From Vanilla planifolia (taxonomy: Eukaryota > Streptophyta > Magnoliopsida > Asparagales > Orchidaceae): a stretch of DNA of 64,000 nucleotides. Location: assembly GCA_023846275.1 (NCBI GenBank), contig CM043870.1, positions 11,355,527 to 11,419,526 of the forward strand, in the 5' to 3' direction. Below are positions 1 to 11,222 of the stretch, in pieces. The translations under genes and the position numbers were made by a program. The number at the start of each line of letters is the position of its first letter. The first letter of the stretch is position 1. The notes under the pieces were generated by a model. That model was not told the origin of the DNA, ran no database searches, and saw nothing but the letters and a program-made list of their open reading frames with translations.

Positions 1-1040
1 AGGTTGGATTTTTATTTTTTTGATAAACGGAAATTGATTCCATGAGAAAAGGTTTACATTTTTCTTAAGTGTTATAATTTGATTTGATCTTATATGATTC
101 AACTACTATGGTCAATGTGGTGTAGTTTGACTTGTGTCTATCAACTCATAATTACCCATGAAATGTGACATAATTGTCTAATATGATGAGATCTTGAGGA
201 ATGATAGTGCAATGTCATTGCTAATGTGTCTAAAGTGCATTATAGCTTTTTCAATTTAGTAATGACACGTAAGCATTGTACTTGTTTGATGCTATAATTA
301 AAGACCACAGTAACTTGCTAATGCGTAATCGCTCAGTGATCTGTCATACTAGCCTAATCCAATATGATATGCAACAATGACAATATGATGAAGTTGACTT
401 TGTATTCTTTGAGCGTACATGCCCAATGAAATGTTGAGAGGTATCTCCCTAGTATGAAGATGTCTAGATGTGAATAGTACAAGCATCCATGAAGCTTACT
501 TGTTTGATGCAAAGATGAGAGGTAACATCATAGTAAAAAGCTATACAAATATAGACAGTGAGATTGTTGGAAAGATGTATATGTCTAATGTAGTTACTAA
601 AAGCCTTGCCATAGAATGATGTTTTTTAGTTTCGGATAATAATGATAGAAATGGGGCATACTTTTTTGATATGATAACTAGAGATTATTGTAGTTGGCTG
701 AAGAATAGTGCTTGATTGATCAAATGTACTTGTCCAAACTATGGGCAAATGCTAGAAAAACTATATTGTTGAAGCAATGTTGTGAGCATTGAGTGTATTT
801 GTTCAATTTAGAGGTAGGTTTGTCATATTAGAGTGAAGATATGCAATTAAAAATAGTAACGACATCACATAATATGATGATGCTTTTCATATTATACAAA
901 GAGTTTATGAATAGTGATTTTTTCTAATTTTTCATCATCAAACAAGGGCTAATCACTAGGGTTGATGCATCACACCTTAAAAGAAGTTTGAATTTTTGGT
1001 TGCTAAATTCATCATACTTGGTGGGTGCCTTTTAGTATTT
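1..1040. other. Unassigned AT-rich stretch, possibly LINE-1 3' UTR
   Basis: No coding similarity was recognised on either strand. It lies directly downstream, in the LINE sense, of the RNase H end of LINE-1 (which reads right to left), so it may be that element's 3' UTR plus flank. No poly(A)-like tail was identified. Confidence 0.3.
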
Positions 1041-2213
1041 AGGATGATGTTGTGGATAAAGCTATTGATTTTGAGTTTTTTTGCTATTTTTGCTATGTAA
1101 TTTACTACTTCATTGCCTTCTTTGTAAATAAAATTTTAATTAATAATTGTTGTTCCCAACCCTCAGCTCATTTGTTGAATGATTTTAAGCATCTTTCAAG
1201 AGATGTTTGCTTAACCATACATTATTTTTTGGAATGTATTTGTAGTCTATTTCAATGGTAATGTTTGTAGATCTAGGCTATTGCACAACTGAAGACTTAA
1301 GTATAATGCTGTTCCTTTAACTTGTATCATTGATTTGTTGGTAATGAAACTAGAGAAAGAATTTATTATTTTACTATGATGGTTACATATTAACACATGC
1401 AAACAAAACAATAACATTCTTTTAGAAGGGGAAACTATTTTACAACATTGTAGCAGTTTTATTATTGGAATGAGACAGAATGACAACCTAAGTGAACTTG
1501 TTGAAGGTCTGCTTCAAATGTATTAAGTGAGTAGAAAGCAATGAAAGATATTCTAGCAGTTGAAGATGACATTATGAATAATGTTATTTACTAATTAGTT
1601 TTTTTCTTAAAAATATTTAGATTTCTATAATTCTAGAGGTTCCAATAGATAAATAATGAAAACATTTAAATGATCCTCCGTAATGGAATGATTGTTTCCA
1701 TGCTTTGACCAGTGCAATAGTGATGTGGTTATCCTTTAGTACTAGCTTTTGGAATGTTAAGACTATTAGTAAAGATAAACAAAATTTTATTAGTCTTGTA
1801 GCAACTTATAGCTGCATGATCCATTGAATCTTTATTTGGATAGTGTGGGCTTTTTTATATCATCTGTAGGTTTGACTTTCTCAAAATATTGGGCTTAACA
1901 ATACTTTGTAAAATATTCTCCATATTAGAATATAGAGTTTTTAAGATATTTTGAGTTCTAGAATCTTTGCCTGAATTTCAATATCAATCCTTTACCTATG
2001 ATAACTTATCAAGCCATCTGAGTGCTTAAGTTTCCATCTAATATGAGTGTCCCATAGCTAATTTTGCTAAGTTTTATACTTAAGAGTGTTTCATGACCAT
2101 ATCTTTTATCTTTCCTATATATTTCTATGTGTTAGATAAGACATTTTCTACTTGAAGTCATGTATTTTGCTTTCATGTATTTGGCCCAAAATGAATTTGT
2201 TAAGAGAAGTTTC
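1041..2213 (-). pseudogene. LINE-1 ORF2, 3' part (zf-RVT to RNase H), broken
   Basis: This is the C-terminal part of a plant L1-type LINE ORF2 on the minus strand. The clearest motif is the RNase H end, read from 1,132 down to 1,082 as FIYKEGNEVVNYIAKIA, which matches the usual (Y)REGNxxAD-type ending of plant LINE RNase H; the catalytic Asp of that motif is Asn here. The same order of sequence occurs in LINE-6 (58,685-59,850), and the two can be followed side by side up to 2,213. There LINE-1 stops abruptly at the Copia-1 LTR and resumes at 17,457. Stops and frameshifts are numerous, so no protein is made. The zf-RVT/linker part between 1,200 and 2,200 is assigned by position and by likeness to LINE-6, not by clear motifs. 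Confidence 0.72.
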
Positions 2214-3868
2214 TGATGTGAATCATGTGAGGCACAATGCACAACAAGGGATTAGTAAATTTGTGCTTAGCAAAAGTTTTTGATTTCAAAAAAATGTTAA
2301 TTAAAAAAAATTATGCTCTATGACAAAATTTTCCTTTTAAGAAGATTATTTGATGAAATGAAAAAATAATTGCACAATAATAAAGTGAAAGACACCAAGA
2401 TGTTTAAGGTGATTTGGCTAAAACTTGGAAATACATCTATCCCTGATCATTGATTAGGTTTCCACGAATCACTCCTTTGTGTTGAAGTCAGTATGGCTAA
2501 ACAATGTACAAATTGTTACTCCAATAAGACAACAAAATCTACAGAACTTGGCTACAAGAAAAATTAAAATCTTTACAAATTAATGCATACACATTTCTAC
2601 ATCTTTGATTCCATCAAGCAAGAGTGGCAAAAGAAAAATATTTACAGGAAATGAAAGAGGAAGATGAAAAGTAGTTACCATCGAATCTAGATGGATGAAA
2701 CAGGCACTGTCCAATTAGAATAACAATTAAAGGGTCCAGATTTAATCACAAGAAAACTTTTATCTCGATCATTAGATCCGAATGTTGGATGGATGATGAA
2801 GATGCACTAAATCACTATTCATGAAGGTAGATAAGCTCTCAATCATTGGATCAAGCTTTCCAGATGTTCAATTAGATGAAATTCATTATTCACAAATGCA
2901 AAGAAGATCTTAGCCTTTAGATTAAGCTTTTCAGATGGATGACTAGATGAACTTTACTATTCAAAAAGGCGATTGCGATCGTGACCATTCAATCGTGAGA
3001 ATGCATGATGGGATGGCATTGATTTGCTCTAGTTTAGAAGCAAACATGGTCAATTTTTAGTCCATCAATGTAAGCAAGTACATGATGTTTAACATTTATA
3101 ATATTTTCTCTATGTATATAAGTTAGGCTAATGGGGTTGGTTGCTCTTGTGCTCTTGGGAAGTTATGACCCACAACACTAGCATGCTTGCTTAAACAGGT
3201 CCATTGAAACCCAAACCAATTACGTAATATTTAGGAGTCTAACTCAATTAATTATGTATAAGATGGGCTAAGAAGTGAGGCTTAACTCGATTTAACTCAA
3301 GCCACTACAAGATATGTAGCTTGATCAAAACTAAGGCTTGACCTAACTCAGCTTCAACTAGTTTGTTGAGTCGTGGCTCCAAAAGGCTATTTGCCCAAAC
3401 TATAAGACACTTGGCCCAAGCATTCGAGCTTATCTAAGGAGTGGTTGCTTATGCCATTTTTTTATTTATTTTAAGAAAATGTTTTATTAGATTTTAAAAA
3501 ATAGACACTTAATTTTAAGACCAAATACAACCTAATACATCACCAAAACTAACTCAAATATGCATGAATTATGATTATGATTCTAGGTGCTACAATTTAA
3601 AAGAAAAGAATAGTTCAACATGCTAATCATATAGATATTTCAAAATGTAGTTCCATTTGGATTAGCCACCTCACAAAGTGTTCGATCCTTGGCCCCAAAA
3701 TTAGCAAGTTGATTCTTCAAACTTCATTCGCTTCAGATGCTAAAGTCCTTTCTCTAGCAAAACCAAATTATTATAATACACCTCAAGATTTAACTAAAAT
3801 AATAATAAGCTCAAGAAGGAATTAATAATAATTAGCATGGTTGTGTGATCATCACATCAAGGGGCACA
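2214..3868 (-). repeat. Copia-1 3' LTR
   Basis: Aligns along its length with 15,553-17,456. The left ends share TGATGTGAAT, and the right ends share GTGATCATCACATCAA before GGGGCACA here. In element sense it therefore begins TGTGCCCC and ends in CA. It contains a degenerate tandem of about 72 bp near 2,770-2,990. It is about 250 bp shorter than the 5' LTR because of indels. Confidence 0.8.
2770..2995 (-). repeat. Degenerate ~72-bp tandem repeat inside 3' LTR
   Basis: About three copies of a unit containing ATCAAGCTTT, followed by a GAT-rich stretch and CTATTCA. Equivalent copies lie at about 16,370-16,575 in the 5' LTR. Both truncated internal LTRs begin inside the last copy (AGCC at 2,912 in this LTR), so the repeat marks the breakpoint of the internal triplication. 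Confidence 0.6.
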
Positions 3869-3900
3869 ATAATCTTCTCGATGATTATAAAGCCAAGGCT
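3869..3900 (-). promoter_or_regulatory. Copia-1 polypurine tract region, unit A
   Basis: In element sense this reads ATAATCATCGAGAAGATTAT immediately before the LTR start. Plant copia elements typically carry an ATCATCAA...GGGGGAGATT-like polypurine tract here, which primes plus-strand DNA synthesis. It is eroded but in the right place. Equivalents lie at 7,378 and 11,223. Confidence 0.55.
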
Positions 3901-6150
3901 AGAATTAAAAGTATAATATTACAGAAAGTGTAATAAAAAATGTAACATTTATGAAAATAAAAAACTATGTAATGTAATATTGAACATTATACCTCCCCTT
4001 GATTAATAGCTTATAGTCCCCTTAAATTCTAGCTTATGCTCTCTCTAAATTCAAGCAATAAGTTCTTCACATTCTTCTAATCCTTCAAAATAGTTAATTA
4101 CACCTAAGCTCAATATAAGTCTATGAAATACTTTAACAACTAATGCATGATAAAAATATCAAATTAATTAGTAAAAGATGAAAAAAATGATTGCTAAATT
4201 ACTTTCTTCTGCATGTCTCCTTTAATAAAATGACAACTTAATTCTATGTGTTTTGCACTTTAATTATCACAAAATATTAGAAATTAGGTAAATTCTAAGC
4301 CATAATATAAAATTTACTATTTAATCTACTGAACTTGAACAACACAACTACTTGTAGTAATGTACTCAGCCTTTGTTATTGATAGTATCACATAATTTTT
4401 TTTTTCTATAAGCCTAAGAATTTAGTGAACCACCAATCAATTGGCACATATCAAAAGTAACATTTCTATCAATCTTGTTATAAAAAAAGTGAAAATCTAT
4501 GTAGCCTATTTAACCAATTCCAAACTCACATTTATGGTACTAAAAGCCTAGTGTTTTAGTGCCTATAAGATACTTAAATATATGCTTGACTACTTGTAGG
4601 TGTGATTTTTTAGAGTTAGTCTGAAACCTTACATAAACTTATATTAAACATAACTTCAGGCTTACATGTAGTAAAATATAGTAATGATCCAATCATTACT
4701 CTAAATAATTTTTGCATTAATGATAGTGCTTATGTTAATGGGAGTCTTCTTTTGCTTCGTGTTCTCATAACCAATTTTTTTAATAATAACATCAAATACT
4801 TGGTTTAAGAAATAAAACTTTCTTAAGTTTTTTGCTTAACTTAAAGTCTTAATAAGAAGGTTAATCTCTATCATACTCATTTCAAACTTATTTTTTATTT
4901 AGAAAATTCATACACATCTCTTTATTGGAAGCTCCAAAGATTATGTCACTACATATACTTGACATATGAGTTGAACTTCAAATAATTTTTTAATAAATAA
5001 TATATTATCAATATTTCATTTATGAAATCAATTTGAAGTAAGAAAAATGCACAATCTTTCATACCATGCTCTTTAAGCTTGCTTCAAATCATAAATGTTT
5101 TCTTATGCTTGTATACATTATCTATCTTATAATGTATCTCAAATCTTGAGGGTTATTCAACATATACTTTTTCATTTATATATCTATACAAAAATATACT
5201 TTTAACAATCATTTGGTATAATCTAAAACCTTATGGCATGCATAAGCAAGTAAAATTTTAATAGCCTCAAATCTTGCTATAATGGCAAATTTCTCATCTA
5301 CATCTACTCCAACTTGAGTGGCATGCATAAGTAACATTCTAATAGCCTCAAGTCTAGCCATTGTCACAAATTTTTCATCCACATCTACTCCAACCTCATA
5401 CTAGCTTTTGGCTACTAATCTAGCCTTATTCCTAAAAATGTCTTCATTTTTGTCTAGCTTAGTTTTTAAAACTAATTTTTTTATTAATGATTGTTTTATC
5501 ATTTGGCATAAGTACAAGGTTGCATACTTGATTTCATTTAAACTATACCAATTTTTCATTCATTTCAATAATTTAAGAAAAATCTTCAAAGATGTGATAA
5601 AATATGGTCCAAAGTTTTTTTTACAAATGTTGCATAATTAAAAGACCTTTAAATTCTAACTTCTCTTTTATATCTTCTATGATAAACTCACTAAGATGAT
5701 CCTTAGAATATCTTAATTGCTTCTTAATATGATTTTCTTTGTTTATAAGTTCATTGGTTATCCTCTAATTTTTTTCTTTAAGACTTATATTTTCTAATTC
5801 ATCAAGATGATCATCTTAATGATGACTACTAGATGCTTCAATAAGAGATTTATCAAAATTAATATAGATTATCTCTTTCATAACTAATGTTCTCTTATTT
5901 TATAACCTAAATGATCTATTAGTAAGTGAGCATCCAAAAAAATCCCTTCATTAGTCTATATCAAATTTATTTCAATCACTTTTTTCATTATTTAAAATAA
6001 AATATTTGCATCCAAACACATGAAAACTGGATACCTTGGCCATCATAGCATAATGTAACTCAAAAAGAGAAATATCTAACACAATTCTACAAATTATTCT
6101 ATTAAATATATTATAGACAATATTAACTACCTCTTTTTAAGGCATCTAAT
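3890..6150 (-). pseudogene. Copia-1 pol fragment A (integrase end, RT, RNase H)
   Basis: The 3' half of a copia polyprotein, read right to left. Near 5,900-6,120 is the integrase C-terminal stretch (VNIVYN...). Next comes the GIFLG-type segment, then RVT_2 reverse transcriptase with its active-site box at about 4,942-4,955. The read there is QVYV-DIIFGAS, where one base is missing from the YVDD codons. The RT/RNase H junction at about 4,590 gives HLQVVKHIFKYL, the equivalent of SHLxAVKRIFRYLKG in the family. Spacing to the same RT box in copies B and C is about 3.71 and 3.73 kb. Many stops and frameshifts are present. No gag or protease is present in this copy. Confidence 0.75.
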
Positions 6151-6591
6151 TGAGCATTACTAAATTCCTCAACTCGAAATTTTTTATTGCTGTTAACCTT
6201 AAAACCATCTAGGTCATTTTATGGTCTAAATTATGCCTCTCCATCACTTAACCAAGCATTATTTCAAGCTCCCCAAGAAAATATGAGACATGATAATGAT
6301 TGGCTAAAAGAATACCTAGGATTTTATCTATATTAAGTTTTTATCTTAGTGTTTAAAGTCCTACCCTAAGTTCAAATATGTAAGAATTATTCTCAAATTC
6401 ATTATAATGATGTCCCATGTAAAATCAAGGATTCTTATCAAGCCATATTTCAAGTTGAAGCTTATCATGTCAATATTAATAAGGTCTCTATAAATATGTA
6501 AATCTTTAAAGCAATACTTAGTGATTCATCAATAAATAACTTTCATATAGCTTGATATCCTTGTAAAAATTGGACAGAAAATAAAACATGC
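6150..6591 (-). other. Junction spacer A between pol fragment and truncated LTR
   Basis: About 440 bp of sequence shared with 9,790-10,216 but not seen in the longer copy C at the matching place. I could not assign it to copia gag, integrase or LTR. It ends at the shared word ACATGCAGCC, where the truncated LTR begins. Confidence 0.5.
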
Positions 6592-7377
6592 AGCCTTTTG
6601 ATCAAGCTTTTCATATAGATGACTATATGAAATTTATTATTCAAAAAGGTGGATACGATAGTGATGATTCAATCGTGAGAAAGCTTGATCAGATGGCATT
6701 AGTTTGGTACACTTTGAAGGCAAACAAGGATGATTTTTATTCCCACATTATAAGCATGTATATGATATTTAACATTTATAACACTTCCTCAATGCATATA
6801 AGTAGTCTAATAAGATTGGCTACCCTTTGTACTCTTGGGAGGTCATGATCCATGACACTCATGTGTACATTTAAATGGGTCTAACCTAACCCAAGCTAAT
6901 TACTTAATATTTATGAGTCTGATTCAACTAATTACACTTAAATGGGGTTTAGGAGTGATGCCTTGACCTGATTTAACCCATCTCTACAACATTTGTACCA
7001 TGATCAAAACTCTGGCTTGACTTAACTTAGTTTCAACCAGTCTTTTAACCAGTGACTCCCTAAGCCATGTGCCTAGCAATACAGGCCATCTGACCCAAGC
7101 ATTCAAGCTTGGTTTATGATCCTAGGTCTCATAATTTCAAAGAAAAGAAAGGTTTAACATACTAATCATATTTATATTTAGAAATATAGTTTTTTGTGGA
7201 TTAGTTAATCCTTTGTTTCAAAATTAGTAATTTGAGCCTTCAATCTCCATCAGATGCAAAATTCCTTCCCCCAAAAAAATTATTACAATATATCTTATGA
7301 TTTAACTAAAACAAAACTAAGCTTAAGAAGGAATTAATATTTAGGTTGGTTTTATGATCGTCATATTAAAAGATACA
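6592..7377 (-). repeat. Truncated internal Copia-1 LTR, unit B
   Basis: Corresponds to 2,912-3,868 of the 3' LTR; the other end of the LTR (about 700 bp) is missing. Its right end (AGATACA at 7,371-7,377) matches the GGGGCACA LTR end and is followed by a polypurine-like stretch. A short open frame at 6,588-6,848 (plus strand) is incidental to this LTR. Confidence 0.72.
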
Positions 7378-7399
7378 ACAATCTCTTCTTTGATGATTA

Positions 7400-9790
7400 G
7401 AAAGAAAATACAAGAATCTAAAGTACAATATTAAAGAAAATGTAATAATAAACAAATAAAATTTATGAAAATAAAAAACTATGTAATATAATATTAAATA
7501 TTATAGCTCTCCTTAATTAATAACCTATAGTCTCCTTGAATTTTAGCTTATGCTCCTTTTAAATTCTAGTATTAGGTTCTCTCTCTTCTTCTAATCCTTC
7601 ATAGAAGCTAATTACACCTAAGCTCAATCTAATTCTATGAAATACTTTAGCAACTAATGGCATGAAAGAATATCAACTAATTGGGTAGACGATGGAACAA
7701 AAATATCTGAATCACTTTTTTTTCTACACGTGATCTCTAATAAAGTAACGTCTTAACTCTACGTATTTTTTTCTTGAGTGTTGAATTGGATCTTTAAACA
7801 AACAAATTATACCTGAATTATCATGAAATATTAGAATTTAAGTAAATTCTAAACCATAATCTAAAAGTTACTACTCAATCTAATGAACTTGAGTAACACA
7901 ACTACCTATAGTAATATACTCAATCTCTATTGCAAATTATACTTGAATTATTATGAAATATTAGAATTTAGGTAAATTCTAAATCATAATCTAAAAGTTA
8001 CTATTTAATCTAATGAACTTTAGTAACACAACTACCTATAGTAATATACTCAACCTCTGTTGTTGATAGTGCCACATAATTTTATTTTCTAATTAACAAA
8101 AAAATTAGTGAACTGCTAATCAATTAACACAATCCAAAAGTAATTTTTTTATCATTCTTATTATCAACAAAGTATGATTCTATGTTGTCCATTAAATTAA
8201 ATCTAGACTCACATATAGAGTACCATAAGCCTAGAGTTTTAGTTCCTATAAGATACTTAAAGATGTGCTTGACTATTTATGGGTGACATTCCCTAAGATT
8301 AGCCTAAACCCTTGCATACAAACTTATACTAAACATAATATTATGCCTACTTCTAGTAAGATATAGTAATGATCCAATCATTATTCTAAACAATTTTGTG
8401 TTAGCTTGCTTTCCAACTTCATCTTTCTAAATTATAGTTCTTGTGTTAATAGGAGTCATCTTTTGCTTCATGTTCTCATTACCAAATTTTTCTAGAAATT
8501 TTATCAAATACTTGGTTTGAGAAATAAAACTTCCTTCACTTGTTTACTTAACTTGAAGTCTTATTAAGAAGGTTGACTTTCCATTCTACTCATTTTTTTT
8601 ATTAAATTAGCAAATTCATGCACATCTCCATATTAAAAGCTCCAAAGATTATGTCAATGACATATACTTGACATATTTGTTGACCTTCAAGTACATTTTA
8701 AGGTATTATCTACCTTTCCTCTATGAAATCTATTTGAAGTAAGAAAAATACATAATCTTTCATACCAAGCTCTTCGAGTTATCTTCAAACTAGAAAATGT
8801 CATTTTATGCTTGTATACATGATCTATCTTATCACACATCTCAAATTTTAGGAGTTGTTCAACATACTTCATTTATATATCCATTCAAAAATACACTTTT
8901 AACATCCATTTGGTATATTCTAAACCCTTGTGACATCATAAAAAAGTTAAATCCTAATTTTCTTAAGTCTAGCCATAGCAACAAATTTCTTATCCACATT
9001 TACTCAAAGATGACAATAGTTTTTAGCTACTAATCTATCCTTATTCTTAACAACTTAAAACTTTTTATCTAGCTTATTTTTTAAAATCAATTTTGAATTA
9101 ATAATTATTTTTTAATTTAGCTTAGATACATGATCCTATACTTTATTTCAATAAAACTATACTAATTTTTCATTCATTGTAATAACCTAAGACTCACCTT
9201 CAAAAGCATTTTTGATAGATCTTGGTCCAAAGTTTGATACAAATGCTACATGATTAAAAGCTCTTCTAGCTTTAACTTTCTCTCTTACATTTCTTATGAT
9301 CAACTCACTAAGATGATCTTTAGAATATCTCAATTACTTCTTAATATGATTTTCTTCTTTTATTAGTCCATTGGTTTCAACTATATCCTCTAAGTTTTCT
9401 TCTTTAAGACTTATATCTTCTAATTCATCAAGATAATCATCATGATAATAACTACTAGATGGTTCAATAAGAGCTTTAACAATCTTAACATGGATTTTGT
9501 CTTCTATAACTAGTGTTCTCTTATCATAATCGAAATGCTATATCAATAAGTATCCTAAAAGGATCCCTTCATTAGACTTTATATCAAACATATCTAAATC
9601 CATTTTTCCATTATTTAAAATAAAATATTTGCATCTAAATACATGAAAGTGGGATACCTTGGCTATCCTATCATAAAGTAACTCAAAAGTAGAAATATCT
9701 AACAAAGGTCTACAAATTATTTTATTAAATACATTATAGATAGTATTAACTACCTTTTTCTACAACATCCAACTAATCCTTATTAGGTTC
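7400..9790 (-). pseudogene. Copia-1 pol fragment B (integrase end, RT, RNase H)
   Basis: Second copy of the pol 3' half. From 9,790 leftwards the integrase end reads VNTIYNVFN, then ELLYDRIAKVSHFHVF and a CKYFILNN-like segment (usual form GCKCFVLNN). The RT active-site box near 8,647-8,662 reads QVYVIDIIFGAF, so the first Asp of YVDD is lost. The RNase H part contains a 130-bp tandem duplication at 7,803-8,062, which breaks the frame. It is closer to copy A than to copy C in having the same upstream spacer, so A and B were probably duplicated together. Not functional. Confidence 0.75.
7803..8062 (-). repeat. 130-bp direct tandem duplication in RNase H region
   Basis: Two adjacent copies, 7,803-7,932 and 7,933-8,062, both starting CAAATTATAC and ending CTCT[A/G]TTG. 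The period of 130 is not a multiple of three. Copies A and C have only one copy, so this duplication came after the triplication. Confidence 0.85.
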
Positions 9791-10216
9791 TTACACTAGA
9801 AATTATGGATTATTATTAACCTTTGAAGCTATCTAAGTCATTCAATAGTCTAAGTCATGCCTCTTTATGATTTAAGCAAGCAATGTTGCTAGCTCCCCAA
9901 GAAAATCTAAGGAACCACAATGATTGCTCAAAAGAAAACCTAGGATTTTGGCTATGTTTAAGTTACTATCCTAGTGTGAAAAGCCCTACTCTAAGCTGAA
10001 TTATGCAAGAATTGATCTCAAATTTGTTATAATGATCTGCCATGTAAAATCAAGGAATCTCATTAAGTCATATTTAAAGTTGAAGCTCATCATGTTTATA
10101 TTAATAAGGTCTCTATAAAAATCTAAATCTTCAAAGAAAAAATTAGTGATTCAATAATAAATGACTTTCACATAGCTTTATATCATTGTAAAAATTATAG
10201 AACAAATAGAACATGC
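9790..10216 (-). other. Junction spacer B
   Basis: Same sequence family as 6,150-6,591, including the closing CATGCAGCC word at the start of the next truncated LTR. Its presence at both junctions with the same breakpoint indicates one rearrangement that was later duplicated. Confidence 0.5.
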
Positions 10217-11222
10217 AGCCCTTCAATCGATCTTTTTGGGTGGAAAATTAGATAAACTTTATTATTCAAAAATGTGGATGTTATTGTGACCATTCATTTG
10301 AGAGAATGCATAATCATATGACACTGATTTGCTCTAGTTTGAAAGCAAACATGTTTGATTTTAGTCCCATATTGCAAGCATGTACATGATGTTTAACATT
10401 TATAACACTTTATACATGCATATAAATTAGCCTAATGATGTTTAACATTTATAACACTTTCTCCATGCATATAAATCAACCTAATGAGGTTTGTTGGCCT
10501 TGGTGCTCTTAGGAGGTCATGACCCAAGACACTAATTCTTACATTTAAATAGGTCCAACCTGACCCAAACTAATTACTTAATATTTATGAGTTTGACTCA
10601 ATTAGTTACATCTAGGTTGGGTTTAGAAGTGATGTCTTTACCTGATTTAACGCAAGTCTTTATAGAATTTATACCATGATCAAAACTCGGGCTTGACACA
10701 ACTAAGTTCTAGTCAGCTTCAGGACCTTCAACTCCTCAAAGCCATTTGCCTAGCACTATGAGCCACTTGGCTCGAGCCTTCAGACTTAGTCAAGAAGTGG
10801 TTACTTAAGCAAAAATTTTTTATTAATTTTAAAACATTTTTTATAAGATTTTAAATTTTAAAAGATTTATTTTTAAGACAAAATATATCATAATGCATCA
10901 CCAAAAAACTAACTCAAATATGCATGAACTATGATTATAATCCTAGGTACCATAATTTTAAAGAAAAGAAAGATTTAACATACTAACCATATAGATATTT
11001 ACAAATATATTTTTTTATAGATTAGGCACTTCATAAAGAACTTAATCTTTGGCCCTAAAATTAATAAGTTCTCAATCTCCATTCACTTCAGATGCTAAAA
11101 TCCTTCCTCCAAATAACCCAAACTATTATAGTACACCTTAAGATTTAATTAAAACAACAATAGGGCCAAGAAGGCATTAGCATACTTAGCTTGGTTTTGT
11201 GATCATTATATCAAAGGATAAA
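10217..11222 (-). repeat. Truncated internal Copia-1 LTR, unit C
   Basis: Begins at the same internal point as the LTR at 6,592 and ends at the LTR terminus (AAAGGATAAA, before the polypurine-like TAATCTTCTCTTTG). It carries a 49-bp tandem duplication at 10,388-10,485 that the other LTR copies lack. Confidence 0.72.
10388..10485. repeat. 49-bp tandem duplication
   Basis: Two adjacent copies starting GATGTTTAACATTTATAACA at 10,388 and 10,437. Private to this LTR copy. Confidence 0.85.

Noticed and set aside
3981..4000. TGAACA/ACCTCCCCTT taken at first as the Copia-1 LTR end and polypurine tract
   Set aside because: The 5' LTRs of both copia elements end about 120 bp earlier, at the block containing GTGATCAT, and the ATCATCGAGAAGATT-like tract lies there. 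The outer purine run is therefore internal.
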